In this document: piece after piece, positions 1 through 9,689 of the stretch
Layout: each line of letters begins with the position of its first letter
Position numbering within the stretch: position 1 is the stretch's first letter
Assembly: GCA_019187085.1 (NCBI GenBank)
Contig: JABARS010000003.1
Location: forward strand, 124,001-188,000
Direction of reading: 5' to 3'
DNA from: Pseudorhodoplanes sp.
GTDB lineage: Bacteria > Pseudomonadota > Alphaproteobacteria > Rhizobiales > Xanthobacteraceae
DNA length: 64,000 nucleotides
The notes under the pieces: generated by a model
The model's database searches: none
What the model was told of the DNA's origin: nothing
What the model saw: the letters and a program-made list of their open reading frames with translations, nothing else
Translations under genes and position numbers: made by a program

Positions 1-7
1 GCGCGTC

Positions 8-1033
8 ATGAAACGTCTCCGTGTTCTGGTGCTGCTGCACCCGGACCTCGTGCCTCCCGATACGCTCAAGGGGTACAGCGAGCAGGACATTCACGCCTGG
101 AAGACGGAATATGACGTCGTCAGCACGCTGCGCGCAAACGGCCATGACGTGCGTCCGCTCGGCGTGCAGAACGAGCTGAAGCTGATCCGCGACGAGATCG
201 AAAGCTGGAAGCCCGACATCGTCTTCAACCTGCTCGAGCAATTCCACGGCGACCCGACCTACGACCAGAATGTCGCGAGCTATCTCGAGCTGCTGCGCAT
301 TCCCTATACCGGTTGCAATCCGCGCGGGCTGATCCTAGCGCGCGGCAAGGACCTGTCGAAGAAGCTCCTGCTGTATCACCGCATACCGGTACCCGCGTTC
401 GGGGTGTTTCCGATGCGGCGCAAGATCAGGCGCCCGGCGCGGCTGGCGCTGCCGCTGATCGTCAAGAGCATCAGCGAGGACGCGTCCTACGGCATCGCAC
501 AGGCCTCGCTGGTCGATACCGACGAGAAGCTCGACGAGCGGGTCACCTTCATCCACGAACGCATCGGCACCGCCGCCATCGCAGAGGAATATATCGACGG
601 ACGGGAAATCTATGTCGGGGTCGTGGGTAACGAGCGGCTGCGCGTGCTGCCGATCTGGGAGCTGGATTTCGGCGACCTGCCGCCGGGCACGAGCCGGATC
701 GCCACCGAGAAGGTCAAGCACGATCCCGAGTATCAGGAAAGGCGCGGCATCAAGCAGGGACCGGCTGAGGGCCTTTCGCCGGAGGTGCGCTCGCGCATCA
801 TCAAGATCGTCAAGCGCGTCTGCCGTATCCTGGAGCTCGACGGCTATGCCCGCGTCGATTTTCGCCTGTCGGCCGACAACGTGCCCTATTTCATCGAGGC
901 CAATCCCAACCCCGAAATCGCCAAGAGCGAGGAATTCGCCTCCGCCGCCGCCCATGACGGGCTGCGCTATCCCGACCTCCTCAACCGCATCCTGGCGCTC
1001 GGCCTGCGCCGCGCCGGATCGGCGCAAGCGTAA
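8..1033 (+). CDS. ATP-grasp ligase, D-Ala-D-Ala ligase-like
   Basis: This 341-aa protein looks like the D-alanine-D-alanine ligase branch of the ATP-grasp superfamily, which makes peptide or amide bonds through an acyl-phosphate. The N-terminal part (about 1-100) resembles the preATP-grasp fold, and the rest carries the ATP-grasp core. The C-terminal stretch YARVDFRLSADNVPYFIEANPNPE (given here as YARVDFR and FIEANPNPE) matches the metal-binding Asp and Glu/Asn of the family. It lacks a cell-wall gene context, and many alphaproteobacteria carry such ligases outside mur clusters, so the substrate is unknown. The ATG at 8 is so close to the window edge that an upstream start cannot be excluded. 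Confidence 0.85.
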   Translation: MKRLRVLVLLHPDLVPPDTLKGYSEQDIHAWKTEYDVVSTLRANGHDVRPLGVQNELKLIRDEIESWKPDIVFNLLEQFHGDPTYDQNVASYLELLRIPYTGCNPRGLILARGKDLSKKLLLYHRIPVPAFGVFPMRRKIRRPARLALPLIVKSISEDASYGIAQASLVDTDEKLDERVTFIHERIGTAAIAEEYIDGREIYVGVVGNERLRVLPIWELDFGDLPPGTSRIATEKVKHDPEYQERRGIKQGPAEGLSPEVRSRIIKIVKRVCRILELDGYARVDFRLSADNVPYFIEANPNPEIAKSEEFASAAAHDGLRYPDLLNRILALGLRRAGSAQA

Positions 1034-1156
1034 GGCGCGCGGGCGCGCCCCCATCACATGAACGTCCGTTCAACGACCGGCTCCCGCCGGCACGACGCCA
1101 TGGATCGCGGATCGGGTCCGCGATAGAAAATCTGTGTCGCGAACGGGGTTTGAACA

Positions 1157-2899
1157 ATGACGAGGCTTGCGGGGACGCTGCGGATTTTCTTTGCCGTGTC
1201 GCTTCCCTATTTCCGTTCCGAGGATCGCGTCGCCGGGCGCCTGCTGCTGACCGGCATTCTCGCGGGCGAACTCGCGCTGGTCTATCTGGCGGTGGTGATC
1301 GCGAACTGGAATGCGCGTTTCTTCAACGCGCTGGAGGCGCGCAACTGGGACGCCTTCGGCAGCGAGCTTCTCGTGTTCTGCCTGATCGTGCTCGGCGCGA
1401 CCGCGATCACCGCGAGCAATTTCTATTGCGGGCAGACCCTGCAGATCCGCTGGCGCCGCTGGCTGACCGCCAATTACGTGTCCTCCTGGATGGCGGACGG
1501 GCGCCACTATCGCGCCCGTTTCGTTGCGCCCGAGGTCGACAATATCCACCTGCGCATTGCCAGCGACGTGTATCTGTTCATTCAGCGCACCCACGAACTG
1601 ACCACCGGCCTGATCGGCAGCGTCACCACGCTTGTCACGTTCGCGATCATCCTGTGGGGCGCGTCCGCCATCACGCCGCTGCCGCTGTTCGGACGCGACT
1701 GGTCGTTCCCCGGCTATCTGATCGCCGGAGCGCTGCTCTATGCGCTGATCGGGACGCTGGTTGCGCACTGGATCGGCTGGCGGCTGATTCCGCTCAATTT
1801 CAACCAGCAGCGCTTCGAATCCGACTATCGCTTCGCCATCGTGCGTGCCGCCGACAATTCGGAGCCGATCGCGCTCATGCAGGGCGAGCCGGTCGAGCGC
1901 GCCGAGCTGACGGCGCGCTTTGCCAATCTCGTGCGCAACTGGATCGCGCTCGTCGTGCGCCAGACCAAGCTTGTCGGCTTCATCGGCGGTTATGCCCAGG
2001 CCTCCACGGTGGTGCCGATCCTGATCAATTCGCCGGCCTATCTGGCCGCCGCCATTCCGCTCGGCACGCTGATGCAGTCGGCTTTCGCGTTCCAGCGGGT
2101 GGAGGGCTCGTTCGCCTTCTGCCTGAGCGCCTACAGCAAGCTCGCCGAATGGAAGGCGTTCATGGACCGGTTGTGGCAGTTCGAGAACGCCATGAAGGCG
2201 GTGGACGCCGCCCAGCAGGGTGCGCACACGATCGCCGTGAGCCACGACACGGCGGGCGGCCTGCAGGTGCGCGGCCTCGACGTACTGCTGCCGGACGGTA
2301 CGTCCATTGCCAGCGTGCCGCAGCTTGCCCTCGCCCCGGGCGAACGGTTGCTGGTCGCGGGGCCTTCGGGGGCGGGCAAGTCGAGCCTGTTCCGCGCGCT
2401 GTCGGGGCTGTGGCCCTCGGGCGAGGGGACGGTGAGGTGGTCGGAACGCGCCGACGTCATGGTGATGCCGCAGCGCCCGTATTTTCCGCTCGGCACCCTG
2501 CGCCAGGCGGTGGCCTATCCGCGCCCCGTCGACACGGTGCCGGAGGAGGCGCTGCGTGAGGCGCTGCTGGCGGTCGGGCTGCCGCATCTCGTCGGGCGGC
2601 TCGACGAGGAGGCCGACTGGAACGTGCTTCTGTCGGGCGGGGAGCAGCAGCGCATCGGCTTTGCGCGGGTGCTCCTGCGCCGGCCGGACATCCTGTTGTT
2701 CGACGAGCCGGTCTCCACGCTCGCGGACGTCTCCGGCCAGGAGCTTTACCGGATGCTGTTCGCGCGCCTGCCGCGTACCATCGTCCTCACCATCGACCGC
2801 CGCGAGGTCCTGGCCGAGCTGCACCAGCGCCGCATCGAGCTTGCCCGTCCGCCGCGGGCGCCGGACGTCGCGGCGGACTTGACGGCGCAACCGGCTTGA
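1157..2899 (+). CDS. SbmA/BacA-like ABC transporter (YddA/ABCD family), fused membrane and ATPase domains
   Basis: This 580-aa half-transporter has an N-terminal membrane domain of the SbmA/BacA type (about 1-340, several hydrophobic helices) and a C-terminal ATPase. The Walker A GPSGAGKS is at residues 402-409, the signature LSGGEQQ near 491 and the Walker B ILLFDEP just after it. Related proteins (YddA, Rv1819c, BacA-related) move peptides, cobalamin or very-long-chain fatty acids and are presumed to act as homodimers in the inner membrane. It stands alone here, so the cargo is unknown. The start is the ATG at 1157. Confidence 0.9.
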   Translation: MTRLAGTLRIFFAVSLPYFRSEDRVAGRLLLTGILAGELALVYLAVVIANWNARFFNALEARNWDAFGSELLVFCLIVLGATAITASNFYCGQTLQIRWRRWLTANYVSSWMADGRHYRARFVAPEVDNIHLRIASDVYLFIQRTHELTTGLIGSVTTLVTFAIILWGASAITPLPLFGRDWSFPGYLIAGALLYALIGTLVAHWIGWRLIPLNFNQQRFESDYRFAIVRAADNSEPIALMQGEPVERAELTARFANLVRNWIALVVRQTKLVGFIGGYAQASTVVPILINSPAYLAAAIPLGTLMQSAFAFQRVEGSFAFCLSAYSKLAEWKAFMDRLWQFENAMKAVDAAQQGAHTIAVSHDTAGGLQVRGLDVLLPDGTSIASVPQLALAPGERLLVAGPSGAGKSSLFRALSGLWPSGEGTVRWSERADVMVMPQRPYFPLGTLRQAVAYPRPVDTVPEEALREALLAVGLPHLVGRLDEEADWNVLLSGGEQQRIGFARVLLRRPDILLFDEPVSTLADVSGQELYRMLFARLPRTIVLTIDRREVLAELHQRRIELARPPRAPDVAADLTAQPA

Positions 2900-2949
2900 C
2901 CGATGCAGGGAACCGGCGCGGATAAACGGCGAGCAAGCGGGGGAAATGC

Positions 2950-3522
2950 ATGTCGAAGATGAACTACTGGACCGACAAATGGGACTTGCACGAGGATATC
3001 TGCCCCTGCGACGTGCACTTCAACGACTGGATCGCGGCCACCGGCCAGCGCGGCAAGCTCATCTACCATTTCGGCACCGGCACCCATCACGTCGTCGGTG
3101 TCGAGCAGGCAAAGAACGGAACGGGTAACGCGGTCGTCGCAATCACCGCGTCGATCGAGGAATACCAAGCCTACATCAAGCTGGTGACCGAGAACGCTCA
3201 GGTCGCAAAGTCCTATCTCGCCTATTTCGGCGACATCTACCTGACCAATCCGCGTCTGCTCCCCGATTTCGACATCGTCACGATGGTGCACCTGTGCGAG
3301 TTCTTTTTCCCGAACACCGACAGCGCGGAATATGGCGGCTTGAACGACCGGCAGGTGCTCGACCTGTTCACGGACAAGACCCGCAGCGGCGGCCACATCG
3401 TCTTCTATACGAAGTCGATGGGCGCCGAACGCACGATGCAGATCATTCCCGAATGGGAAAAGGCCAAGCCCGTGGAGCGGGTCGGCGAGTTCAAGACGCT
3501 GCTGATCTATCGCAAGAAATAG
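2950..3522 (+). CDS. Small conserved-looking protein, possibly methyltransferase-like
   Basis: A 190-aa soluble protein that I do not recognise with certainty. Residues 36-47 (KLIYHFGTGTHH) resemble the glycine-rich first loop of SAM-dependent methyltransferases, and FDIVTMVHLCEFFFP resembles the post-motif strand, so a Rossmann-like methyltransferase fold is possible but some motifs are weak. A purine-rich GGGGGA lies just before the ATG at 2950. It follows the SbmA-like gene by 50 nt on the same strand and ends convergently, 6 nt from xseB. Confidence 0.75.
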   Translation: MSKMNYWTDKWDLHEDICPCDVHFNDWIAATGQRGKLIYHFGTGTHHVVGVEQAKNGTGNAVVAITASIEEYQAYIKLVTENAQVAKSYLAYFGDIYLTNPRLLPDFDIVTMVHLCEFFFPNTDSAEYGGLNDRQVLDLFTDKTRSGGHIVFYTKSMGAERTMQIIPEWEKAKPVERVGEFKTLLIYRKK

Positions 3523-3528
3523 TTGCGA

Positions 3529-3774
3529 TCACTTGACGTCGAGCGGCTCGGTGCCTTTGGGTTTTCCGCTCCCGTCGAGCGTGATCTTTTCCACGCGCGC
3601 TTCCGCCGCTTTCAGCAATTCGTCGCAGCGCCGCCGGAGCGCTTCGCCGCGCTCGTAGATCGCGACCGATTCCTCGAGCGGCACCTTGCCCTCTTCGAGC
3701 CGGCGGATGATCTGCTCGAGTTCCTCGATTGCCCGCTCGAAGGGCATCTTTCCAATGTCCGGGTTTGCGGCCAT
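3529..3774 (-). CDS. xseB: Exodeoxyribonuclease VII small subunit
   Basis: XseB joins XseA to form exonuclease VII, which degrades single-stranded DNA to acid-soluble oligonucleotides in the cytoplasm. The family pattern is clear: FERAIEELEQIIRRLEEGKVPLEESVAIYERGEALRRRC runs as two amphipathic helices (shown in part: FERAIEELEQI, LEEGKVPLEESV). I chose the ATG at 3774 because AAGGA sits just upstream, giving an 81-aa protein of normal family length; an ATG at 3792 would add six residues. It lies about 100 nt after the deacetylase gene on the same strand, the usual rhizobial order. Confidence 0.93.
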   Translation of the reverse strand: MAANPDIGKMPFERAIEELEQIIRRLEEGKVPLEESVAIYERGEALRRRCDELLKAAEARVEKITLDGSGKPKGTEPLDVK

Positions 3775-3877
3775 CGCGTCCTTCCGATTCATCTCGTCGT
3801 CAGTGTAGCGCCGCCTGATCCGCAGGCGCCAGCGTCATTCGTTCGCGGACAAGATCGCGTGGAAAACCCGTCGCGCA

Positions 3878-4807
3878 CTAACCGTGCATCAATGTGGCGA
3901 CGTGGGCGGCGACTGAGCGGCCAAGGCCCTCCAGGTCGTAACCGCCCTCGAGCACAGACACCACACGCCCTTGCGCATGTCTGTCGGCAACCTCCATGAG
4001 CTTTGCGGTTGCCCAGGCGAAATCGTCTTCGACGAAATTGAGGCTGGCGAGCGGGTCGCGCATATGGGCGTCGAAGCCGGCGGAAATGATGACGAGATCG
4101 GGGGCAAATCCGTTCAGCCGCGGCAGGATGCTCTCTTCCATTGCGGCGCGAAATTCCGTGCCGCCGTCGCCGGCCCGCAACGGGGCGTTGACGACGGTAT
4201 CGTGTTCGCCGCGTTCGCTGCGCGCGCCGGTGCCGGGATAAAGCGGCATCTCGTGGGTCGAGCAATACATCACGGTGCGATCGCTCCAGAAAATGTCCTG
4301 CGATCCGTTGCCGTGATGCACGTCGAAATCGACGATCGCGACCCGGCCAAGGCCGTGCTTCTTCTGGGCATGGCGCGCGGCGATGGCGACGTTGTTGAAC
4401 AGACAGAACCCCATCGGGCGCGCCGTCTCGGCGTGATGGCCGGGTGGGCGCACGGCAACGAAGGCATTCGATACTTTCTTGCCGACGACCTCGTCGACGG
4501 CGAGCATCGCGCCGCCCGCGGCGCGCAAGGCGGCTTCGAAGCTTCCCGGCGACATCGAGGTATCCGAATCCAGGCGGACCATGCCCTCGCGCGGCGAAGC
4601 TTCGCGGATTGCTTCGATATATTCGGCCGGATGGCAGAGCGCGATGATGTCGGTGTCGATCCGCGGCGCCGGCTCGCGCACAAGCCCGGAGAAGCGTTCG
4701 CTCTCCAGTGCCCTCTCGACCGCCCGCAACCGGTCCGGCCGTTCGGGATGACCGGCGGGAGTGACGTGGTCGAGGCAGGCCGGATGGCTGACGAAAAGCG
4801 TGTCCAT
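3878..4807 (-). CDS. Histone-deacetylase-family protein (class II-like, zinc amidohydrolase)
   Basis: A 309-aa bacterial HDAC/acetoin-utilisation/acetylpolyamine amidohydrolase family protein, which hydrolyses acetyl-lysine or acetylated amines using a catalytic zinc. Visible motifs are [10 protein letters not shown] (20-29), the charge-relay His pair in RPPGHH (120-125), the zinc ligands in [10 protein letters not shown] (159-168) and SAGFDAH near 250. The length matches the single-domain family. It is probably co-transcribed with xseB. The true substrate cannot be read from sequence. Confidence 0.92.
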   Translation of the reverse strand: MDTLFVSHPACLDHVTPAGHPERPDRLRAVERALESERFSGLVREPAPRIDTDIIALCHPAEYIEAIREASPREGMVRLDSDTSMSPGSFEAALRAAGGAMLAVDEVVGKKVSNAFVAVRPPGHHAETARPMGFCLFNNVAIAARHAQKKHGLGRVAIVDFDVHHGNGSQDIFWSDRTVMYCSTHEMPLYPGTGARSERGEHDTVVNAPLRAGDGGTEFRAAMEESILPRLNGFAPDLVIISAGFDAHMRDPLASLNFVEDDFAWATAKLMEVADRHAQGRVVSVLEGGYDLEGLGRSVAAHVATLMHG

Positions 4808-4825
4808 GGATCGTTCGTGACCGTA

Positions 4826-5719
4826 TCAGGCTGGCAATTGGCGCCCGCCAATATTCCTTTTTCCTTCGACGACGACACCCTTGGGCGGGACGCTGTCGTC
4901 CGGCACGAAGAAGCAGGGCGCAAGCGGCTGCGAAGGATCGATGCGATAGCGGTCGAAGTCGGAAACACCCTCGCTTGCGAGGAAGCTGTCGTCAATCAGG
5001 AAATGACCGGTGAAGGCGGCGGCCGGTTTTTGGAAGATGAGGCATGCCGCGTCTGCCATGATTTCGGGGCTGCGCGACATTTTCATGGTCTCGTCGCCGC
5101 CCAGGAGATTGCGGATCGCGCTCGTTGCGATCGTGGTACGCGGCCAGAGCGCGTTGACGGCAATGCCCCGGGATCGCAATTCGCCGGCCAGTCCGAGAGC
5201 GACGAGGCTCATGCCGAATTTGGCCATCGAGTAGGCCGTGTGCGGGGCGAACCATTTCTCCTTCATGTCGAGCGGCGGGGAATTCATGAGGATGTGGGGG
5301 TTAGCCGCCTTTTCGAGATAGGGGATGGCGTATTTGGAGACCATGAACGTGCCGCGAGCATTGACCGCGTGCATGAGGTCGTAACGTTTCATGTCGGTCT
5401 CGATCACGGGCGTGACTTGAATGGCGCTCGCATTGTTGACGACGATATCGATGCCGCCGAAGGCGGCGGCCGTCCGGGCGAGGCCGTCTCGCACCGACTG
5501 TTCTTCGCGCACATCGAGTACGACCGGCAATGCCCGCCCGCCGGCCTTTTCGATCTCCTCGGCCGCACTATAGATGGTCCCCGGCAGTTTCGGGTGTGGG
5601 CTCTCGGTCTTTGCGGCAACGGCCACGTTGGCGCCGTCGCGGGCCGCCCGCAGCGCGATCGCAAGGCCGATCCCGCGCGACGCGCCGGTGATGAACAGGG
5701 TCTTGCCCTTCAGGGACAT
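4826..5719 (-). CDS. Short-chain dehydrogenase, HSDL2-like
   Basis: A 297-aa NAD(P)-dependent oxidoreductase. The N-terminal TGASRGIG (11-18) is the cofactor loop, [10 protein letters not shown] the NNAG-type motif, and [12 protein letters not shown] supplies the catalytic Tyr and Lys. The stretch [12 protein letters not shown] is characteristic of the HSDL2-like SDR subgroup, whose physiological substrates are mostly unknown but are linked to fatty-acyl metabolism. I used the ATG at 5719 because GGGAGAAG precedes it and the SDR domain begins there; the longer reading frame to 5800 adds 27 residues with no homology-like content. Confidence 0.9.
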   Translation of the reverse strand: MSLKGKTLFITGASRGIGLAIALRAARDGANVAVAAKTESPHPKLPGTIYSAAEEIEKAGGRALPVVLDVREEQSVRDGLARTAAAFGGIDIVVNNASAIQVTPVIETDMKRYDLMHAVNARGTFMVSKYAIPYLEKAANPHILMNSPPLDMKEKWFAPHTAYSMAKFGMSLVALGLAGELRSRGIAVNALWPRTTIATSAIRNLLGGDETMKMSRSPEIMADAACLIFQKPAAAFTGHFLIDDSFLASEGVSDFDRYRIDPSQPLAPCFFVPDDSVPPKGVVVEGKRNIGGRQLPA

Positions 5720-5841
5720 GCGCTTCTCCCGCGCGCTGGCGTGGCACTTATAATTTGCAGTCCGAGTTCCTAAATGGGGCCGGTCGCCATCGCAAGCCAT
5801 GCCCCCGGATTGCCGATCCGGCCGGAGCCGGAGATGTCCCG

Positions 5842-6786
5842 ATGCAATTGACAGGAATTCATCATCTGACGGCCGTAACCGCCGATGCCGCCGCCAACGT
5901 CGCTTTCTACACCCGGACGCTTGGCCTGCGGCTTGTCAAGAAAACCGTCAATCAGGATGACGTCAGCGCCTATCACTTCTTCTATGCCGACGGAAAGGCG
6001 TCGCCCGGTAGCGACATCACCTTTTTCGACTTTCCGTCGCGCCCGGCGCGTCACGGGACGCACAGCATTTCGCGCACCGCCCTGCGGGTCGCGGGGGCGG
6101 CGGCGCTCGACTGGTGGCGCGGGCGCCTCGCGGACGCGAAGGTAAAGCCCGGGGAGATCGTCGAGCGCGACGGCCGGCTCACCCTCGATTTCGAGGATCC
6201 GGAAGGCCAGCGCCTGAGCCTCATCGACGACGGTGGCAAGGGCGAAGCGCACCCCTGGGAGAAGAGCCCCGTTCCGGCGGATCGGCAGATCCGCGGCCTC
6301 GGCCCGATCACCCTGACGGTGCCTGACCTGCGCACGACCCGCGTCGTTCTCGAAAAGGTGATGTTCATGCGGAGCGTGCGCGAGTATTCCGATCCGGAAT
6401 CGACAGCGCATCGCGTCCACGTGTTCGAAATGGGCGAGGGCGGCGCGGCCGCGGAACTGCACGTGGCCGAGCGACCCGACCTTGCGCCCGCGCATCCGGG
6501 GGCGGGCGGCGTCCATCACGTCGCGTTCCGCTCGCCGGACGCCGATTACGAGGCCTGGGCCCACCGCCTCAACGACGTCGGAATGCCGAATAGCGGCGAG
6601 GTCGATCGCTTCTATTTCCGTTCGCTCTATTTCCGGGAGCCGAACGGAATCCTGTTTGAGATCGCGACCGACGGTCCGGGCTTTGCGACCGATGAGCCGA
6701 TGGACAAGCTCGGCGAGAAACTCGCGCTGCCACCGTTCCTCGAAGGGCGGCGCAAGGAGATCGAGGCGGGCCTGAAGCCGATCTGA
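5842..6786 (+). CDS. Two-domain VOC ring-cleaving dioxygenase, MhqO/LinE-like
   Basis: A 314-aa protein with two vicinal-oxygen-chelate (glyoxalase fold) domains, about 1-145 and 155-300. The opening [20 protein letters not shown] and the later GVHHVAFRS and [11 protein letters not shown] give the His and Glu ligands of the Fe(II) site. The layout fits the hydroquinone-cleaving MhqO/MhqA-type dioxygenases. The ATG at 5842 begins directly at the domain. The gene is monocistronic and ends in a shared hairpin with the convergent enoyl-CoA hydratase gene. Confidence 0.88.
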   Translation: MQLTGIHHLTAVTADAAANVAFYTRTLGLRLVKKTVNQDDVSAYHFFYADGKASPGSDITFFDFPSRPARHGTHSISRTALRVAGAAALDWWRGRLADAKVKPGEIVERDGRLTLDFEDPEGQRLSLIDDGGKGEAHPWEKSPVPADRQIRGLGPITLTVPDLRTTRVVLEKVMFMRSVREYSDPESTAHRVHVFEMGEGGAAAELHVAERPDLAPAHPGAGGVHHVAFRSPDADYEAWAHRLNDVGMPNSGEVDRFYFRSLYFREPNGILFEIATDGPGFATDEPMDKLGEKLALPPFLEGRRKEIEAGLKPI

Positions 6787-6790
6787 CGCC

Positions 6791-6821
6791 AGGCCACAGC
6801 GGACATGCGCCGCTGTGGCCT
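6791..6821. terminator. Perfect 12-bp hairpin between convergent genes
   Basis: AGGCCACAGCGG (6791-6802) pairs fully with CCGCTGTGGCCT (6810-6821) across a 7-nt loop. It lies between two convergent gene ends and slightly overlaps the stop of the hydratase. It has no U-tract, so it is either a weak bidirectional terminator or an mRNA-end stabiliser. Confidence 0.6.
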
Positions 6822-7572
6822 ACTTCTTGCGCGCGAAGAAAGCGTCGAGCGCGGCGCGCGCTTCGTCCGAGCGCAGCCGGATGCGGAACTGCTCGGCTTC
6901 GTCCTCGATGCGCTTATGCACCTCCTCGGGTGACCCGCGCATCAACTGGCGCGAGAGTGCAACAGCGTCTGGCGGCAATTGGGCGATCCGTAGGGCGGCG
7001 GCCATGGCCAATTCGTCGACCTCCGCCGGCGCAGCCATCGCGTTGACCAGCCCGCATTCCTTCGCGGCGTCGGCATCGAGCGGCTGACCCATGACGAGAA
7101 GCGCGAAGGCGCGGCGATGGCCGATCAGGCGCGGCATCAGCAGGCTCGAAGCCGCTTCCGGAAGCAGGCCCAAACTCACGAACGGCGTCGACAGGCGGAC
7201 GTCGGTGCCGGCGACCACATAATCGCAATGCAGGAGCATGGTCGTTCCGATGCCGACCGCGACGCCCTGCACCGCTGCCACGAGCGGCTTCTCGTTGCCG
7301 GCCAGAGCGTGCAGGAAGCGGATGACCGGTTCGCCGAGGCCGCCATCGTGGCGGGCGGCGTGCTGGAAATCCTTCAAATCGTTGCCGGCGCAGAAGGCTC
7401 CCGGCGCGCCGGCGATCATCAGGCAGCGAATCGCACGGTGCGCGGCCGCGCGCTCGATGGCATCCGCCATGGCGTCGTACATCGGGGCGTTGAGCGCATT
7501 CTTCTTGTCGGCACGGTTCATGCGGATCAGCCGCACGCCGTTTTCATCGGAAACCTGGACGAGATCGGTCAT
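6820..7572 (-). CDS. Enoyl-CoA hydratase/isomerase family protein
   Basis: A 250-aa crotonase-fold protein. PGAFCAGNDLKDF gives the first oxyanion-hole segment and FVSLGLLPEAASSLL the second, with Glu in the position of a catalytic acid. The family hydrates or isomerises acyl-CoA intermediates as trimers in the cytoplasm. The ATG at 7572 is 8 nt after the acyl-CoA dehydrogenase stop at 7581, so the pair is an operon and probably serves consecutive beta-oxidation steps. The frame extends upstream to 7851 only as a shadow of the dehydrogenase. Confidence 0.9.
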   Translation of the reverse strand: MTDLVQVSDENGVRLIRMNRADKKNALNAPMYDAMADAIERAAAHRAIRCLMIAGAPGAFCAGNDLKDFQHAARHDGGLGEPVIRFLHALAGNEKPLVAAVQGVAVGIGTTMLLHCDYVVAGTDVRLSTPFVSLGLLPEAASSLLMPRLIGHRRAFALLVMGQPLDADAAKECGLVNAMAAPAEVDELAMAAALRIAQLPPDAVALSRQLMRGSPEEVHKRIEDEAEQFRIRLRSDEARAALDAFFARKK

Positions 7573-7580
7573 GGCAATAC

Positions 7581-9359
7581 TCAGGCGGTGGGGTCGGGCA
7601 GCGTGGCCGTGGTGACGGATTCGGCGCTCTGGGTCACGCAGGTCTCGAGGCCGCCGGCCTGCACAGCCATGTTTTCCGCAAAGAAGCGGGCGGTGCCGAT
7701 ACGGTCGGCGGCGTTCGCAGCGCCGCGTGCGGCGGCGAGCGCCTCCTCGGCGAGCATGCAGCCGCCGGCGGCATAGGCGAACAGGCGCAGATACGAGGTC
7801 GCGCCCGCAAGCACCGTGTCGGCGGTCCGGCCGCCCTGTTTCAGGATCCATTGCGTGGCGCGATCGAGGCTTTCGACCGCCTCGCCCAGCCGGGTCGCTG
7901 TCGCGCCGAAGCCCGGATCGTTGGCCGCGCGCAATCTGGCGACGGTCTCGCGCAACTCGCCGATGAAGTGGCGTACCGTCTGGCCGTCGTTGAGCGGAAC
8001 CTTGCGGGTGACGAGATCGATCGCCTGGATGCCGTTCGTGCCTTCATAAATCTGGGCGATCCGCGCATCGCGATAATGTTGGGCGGCGCCGGTCTCCTCG
8101 ATATAACCCATGCCGCCATGCACTTGGATGCCGAGCGAGGCCACTTCGGTGCCGACATCGGTGGAAAAAGCCTTAGCGACCGGTGTCAGCAGCGCGGCGC
8201 GGTCCTGTCCCGTCCGGCGCGCGGTTTCGTCCGCGCCGCGCTCGGCGCGGTCGAGTGCGATCGCCGTCGCATAGCAGATCGCGCGGGCGGCTCTGGTGAG
8301 CGCGCGCATGGTCAGCAACATGCGGCGGACATCGACATGGTCGATGATGGTGACGGACTGGTCCGTCGGCATGCCGGCCGTGCGACCCTGCTTGCGCTCG
8401 CGCGCATAGGCGAATGCCGCCTGCGTCGCACGCTCGGCAACGCCGACGCCGCCGATGCCGACGGAAAGGCGCGCGCTGTTCATCATCGTGAACATGCAAG
8501 CCATGCCGGCATGCTCCTTGCCGACGAGAAAACCGATGGCGCCGCCTTTGTCGCCATAGACCATGGTGCAGGTCGGTGAAGCGTGGATGCCCATCTTGTG
8601 CTCGATCGAGTGCGCGCGCACGTCGTTGCGTTCGCCGAGTGAGCCGTCGGCGTTGACAAGGAATTTCGGCACCAGAAAGAGCGAGATGCCTTTCGTCCCG
8701 GACGGGGCGTCGGGCAGGCGGGCGAGCACGAAATGGATGATGTTGTCGGTGAGGTCGTGCTCGCCATAGGTGATGAAAATCTTCTGGCCGGTCAGGCGAT
8801 AGGAACCGTCGCCGTGTCGCACCGCGCGCGTGCGCAGCGCGCCGACGTCGGAACCGGCCTGCGGCTCGGTGAGCTGCATCGTGCCTGTCCATTCGCCGCT
8901 GACGAGCCTAGGCAGATAGGTTTCCTTCAGCGCCTGCGTGCCGTGCGTGCTGAGCGCTTCGATCGCGGCCATTGTCAGGACCGGGCCGATGATGAAGGCC
9001 ATGGAGCCCGAGTTCCAGATCTCGTTGCAGGCGACTTTGACCGCGTGCGGCAGATCCTGACCGCCCCATTCGGCGGGCGCGGCGATGCCGTTCCAGCCGG
9101 CGGCGGCCCAGGCGCGATAGGCCTCCTTCCAGCCGGGCGGCGTCGTCACCGTGCCGTCCCTGAAAGGCGTGCCGTGGCGGTCGCCGACGATGTTGAGCGG
9201 AGCGATGACGTTTGCGGCGAAGCGCCCCGCCTCGGCGATGACCGCATCGATGTCGTCTTCGCCGAGATCGCCATAGAGACCGTCGGCGATGGCGCGTTGC
9301 AGGCCGGCGCCGTGCTTCAATGCCGATGCAATGTCCGGGAGGGGTGCGCGATAGGACAT
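7581..9359 (-). CDS. Acyl-CoA dehydrogenase, DmdC/AcdA-like long form
   Basis: A 592-aa FAD-dependent acyl-CoA dehydrogenase of the long subfamily that includes 3-methylmercaptopropionyl-CoA dehydrogenase (DmdC). N-terminal helices lead into the middle beta domain (MQLTEPQAGSDVGALRTRA, in part TEPQAGSD) and the C-terminal flavin domain with QIYEGTNGIQA, followed by the extra C-terminal region typical of this subgroup. It probably oxidises an acyl-CoA passed to the next gene. Whether it acts on the sulfur substrate of DmdC cannot be told; general fatty acyl-CoA use is equally likely. Confidence 0.92.
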   Translation of the reverse strand: MSYRAPLPDIASALKHGAGLQRAIADGLYGDLGEDDIDAVIAEAGRFAANVIAPLNIVGDRHGTPFRDGTVTTPPGWKEAYRAWAAAGWNGIAAPAEWGGQDLPHAVKVACNEIWNSGSMAFIIGPVLTMAAIEALSTHGTQALKETYLPRLVSGEWTGTMQLTEPQAGSDVGALRTRAVRHGDGSYRLTGQKIFITYGEHDLTDNIIHFVLARLPDAPSGTKGISLFLVPKFLVNADGSLGERNDVRAHSIEHKMGIHASPTCTMVYGDKGGAIGFLVGKEHAGMACMFTMMNSARLSVGIGGVGVAERATQAAFAYARERKQGRTAGMPTDQSVTIIDHVDVRRMLLTMRALTRAARAICYATAIALDRAERGADETARRTGQDRAALLTPVAKAFSTDVGTEVASLGIQVHGGMGYIEETGAAQHYRDARIAQIYEGTNGIQAIDLVTRKVPLNDGQTVRHFIGELRETVARLRAANDPGFGATATRLGEAVESLDRATQWILKQGGRTADTVLAGATSYLRLFAYAAGGCMLAEEALAAARGAANAADRIGTARFFAENMAVQAGGLETCVTQSAESVTTATLPDPTA

Positions 9360-9689
9360 GACGAAAACTCCGGAGGCGGCCGATGAACGGGGCGCGCCAA
9401 GAATGCGGGCAATCTAGTCGGCATCCCTCCGCGGTCAACGATACCGATGACATTCGGCGCTTGTGCCACAACCGTTCCGGAGGCGGGTCCGGCGCGATCG
9501 CACGCTTCATTCAGGATTTTGATATCATTGTAGTTTCTGTCCCAGAATGTGCCTAGTCCAGGCGCTCGCATCGCGCTCCCTGTGCGACTGGTCTGGCACG
9601 GGCGATCGGCCTCGCCTTTCCAGGGCGGCCTACTAGAATGACAGTGTTGCAAGCCGATGCGTCCGTCGCCCTCTCCTAGAGGACAGACC
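9360..9689. other. Intergenic stretch without recognised gene
   Basis: This 330-nt gap lies between the divergent acyl-CoA dehydrogenase and the lipoprotein-like pseudogene. I find no convincing ORF, RNA or repeat in it. It must hold the promoter of the dehydrogenase operon, but I cannot point to a clear -35/-10 pair. Confidence 0.5.

Noticed and set aside
1070..2890. 606-aa open frame opposite the SbmA-like gene
   Set aside because: It is an antisense shadow of a GC-rich gene: Arg/Gly/Asp-repetitive composition, no motif, and the plus frame has clear ABC motifs.
5730..5755. Possible sigma-54 promoter (TGGCAC...TTGC)
   Set aside because: The spacing between the two elements is two bases too long, and no activator gene is nearby.
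3971..5773. 600-aa plus-strand frame across the deacetylase and SDR genes
   Set aside because: Both minus-strand genes have full family motifs; the long frame is low-complexity mirror sequence.
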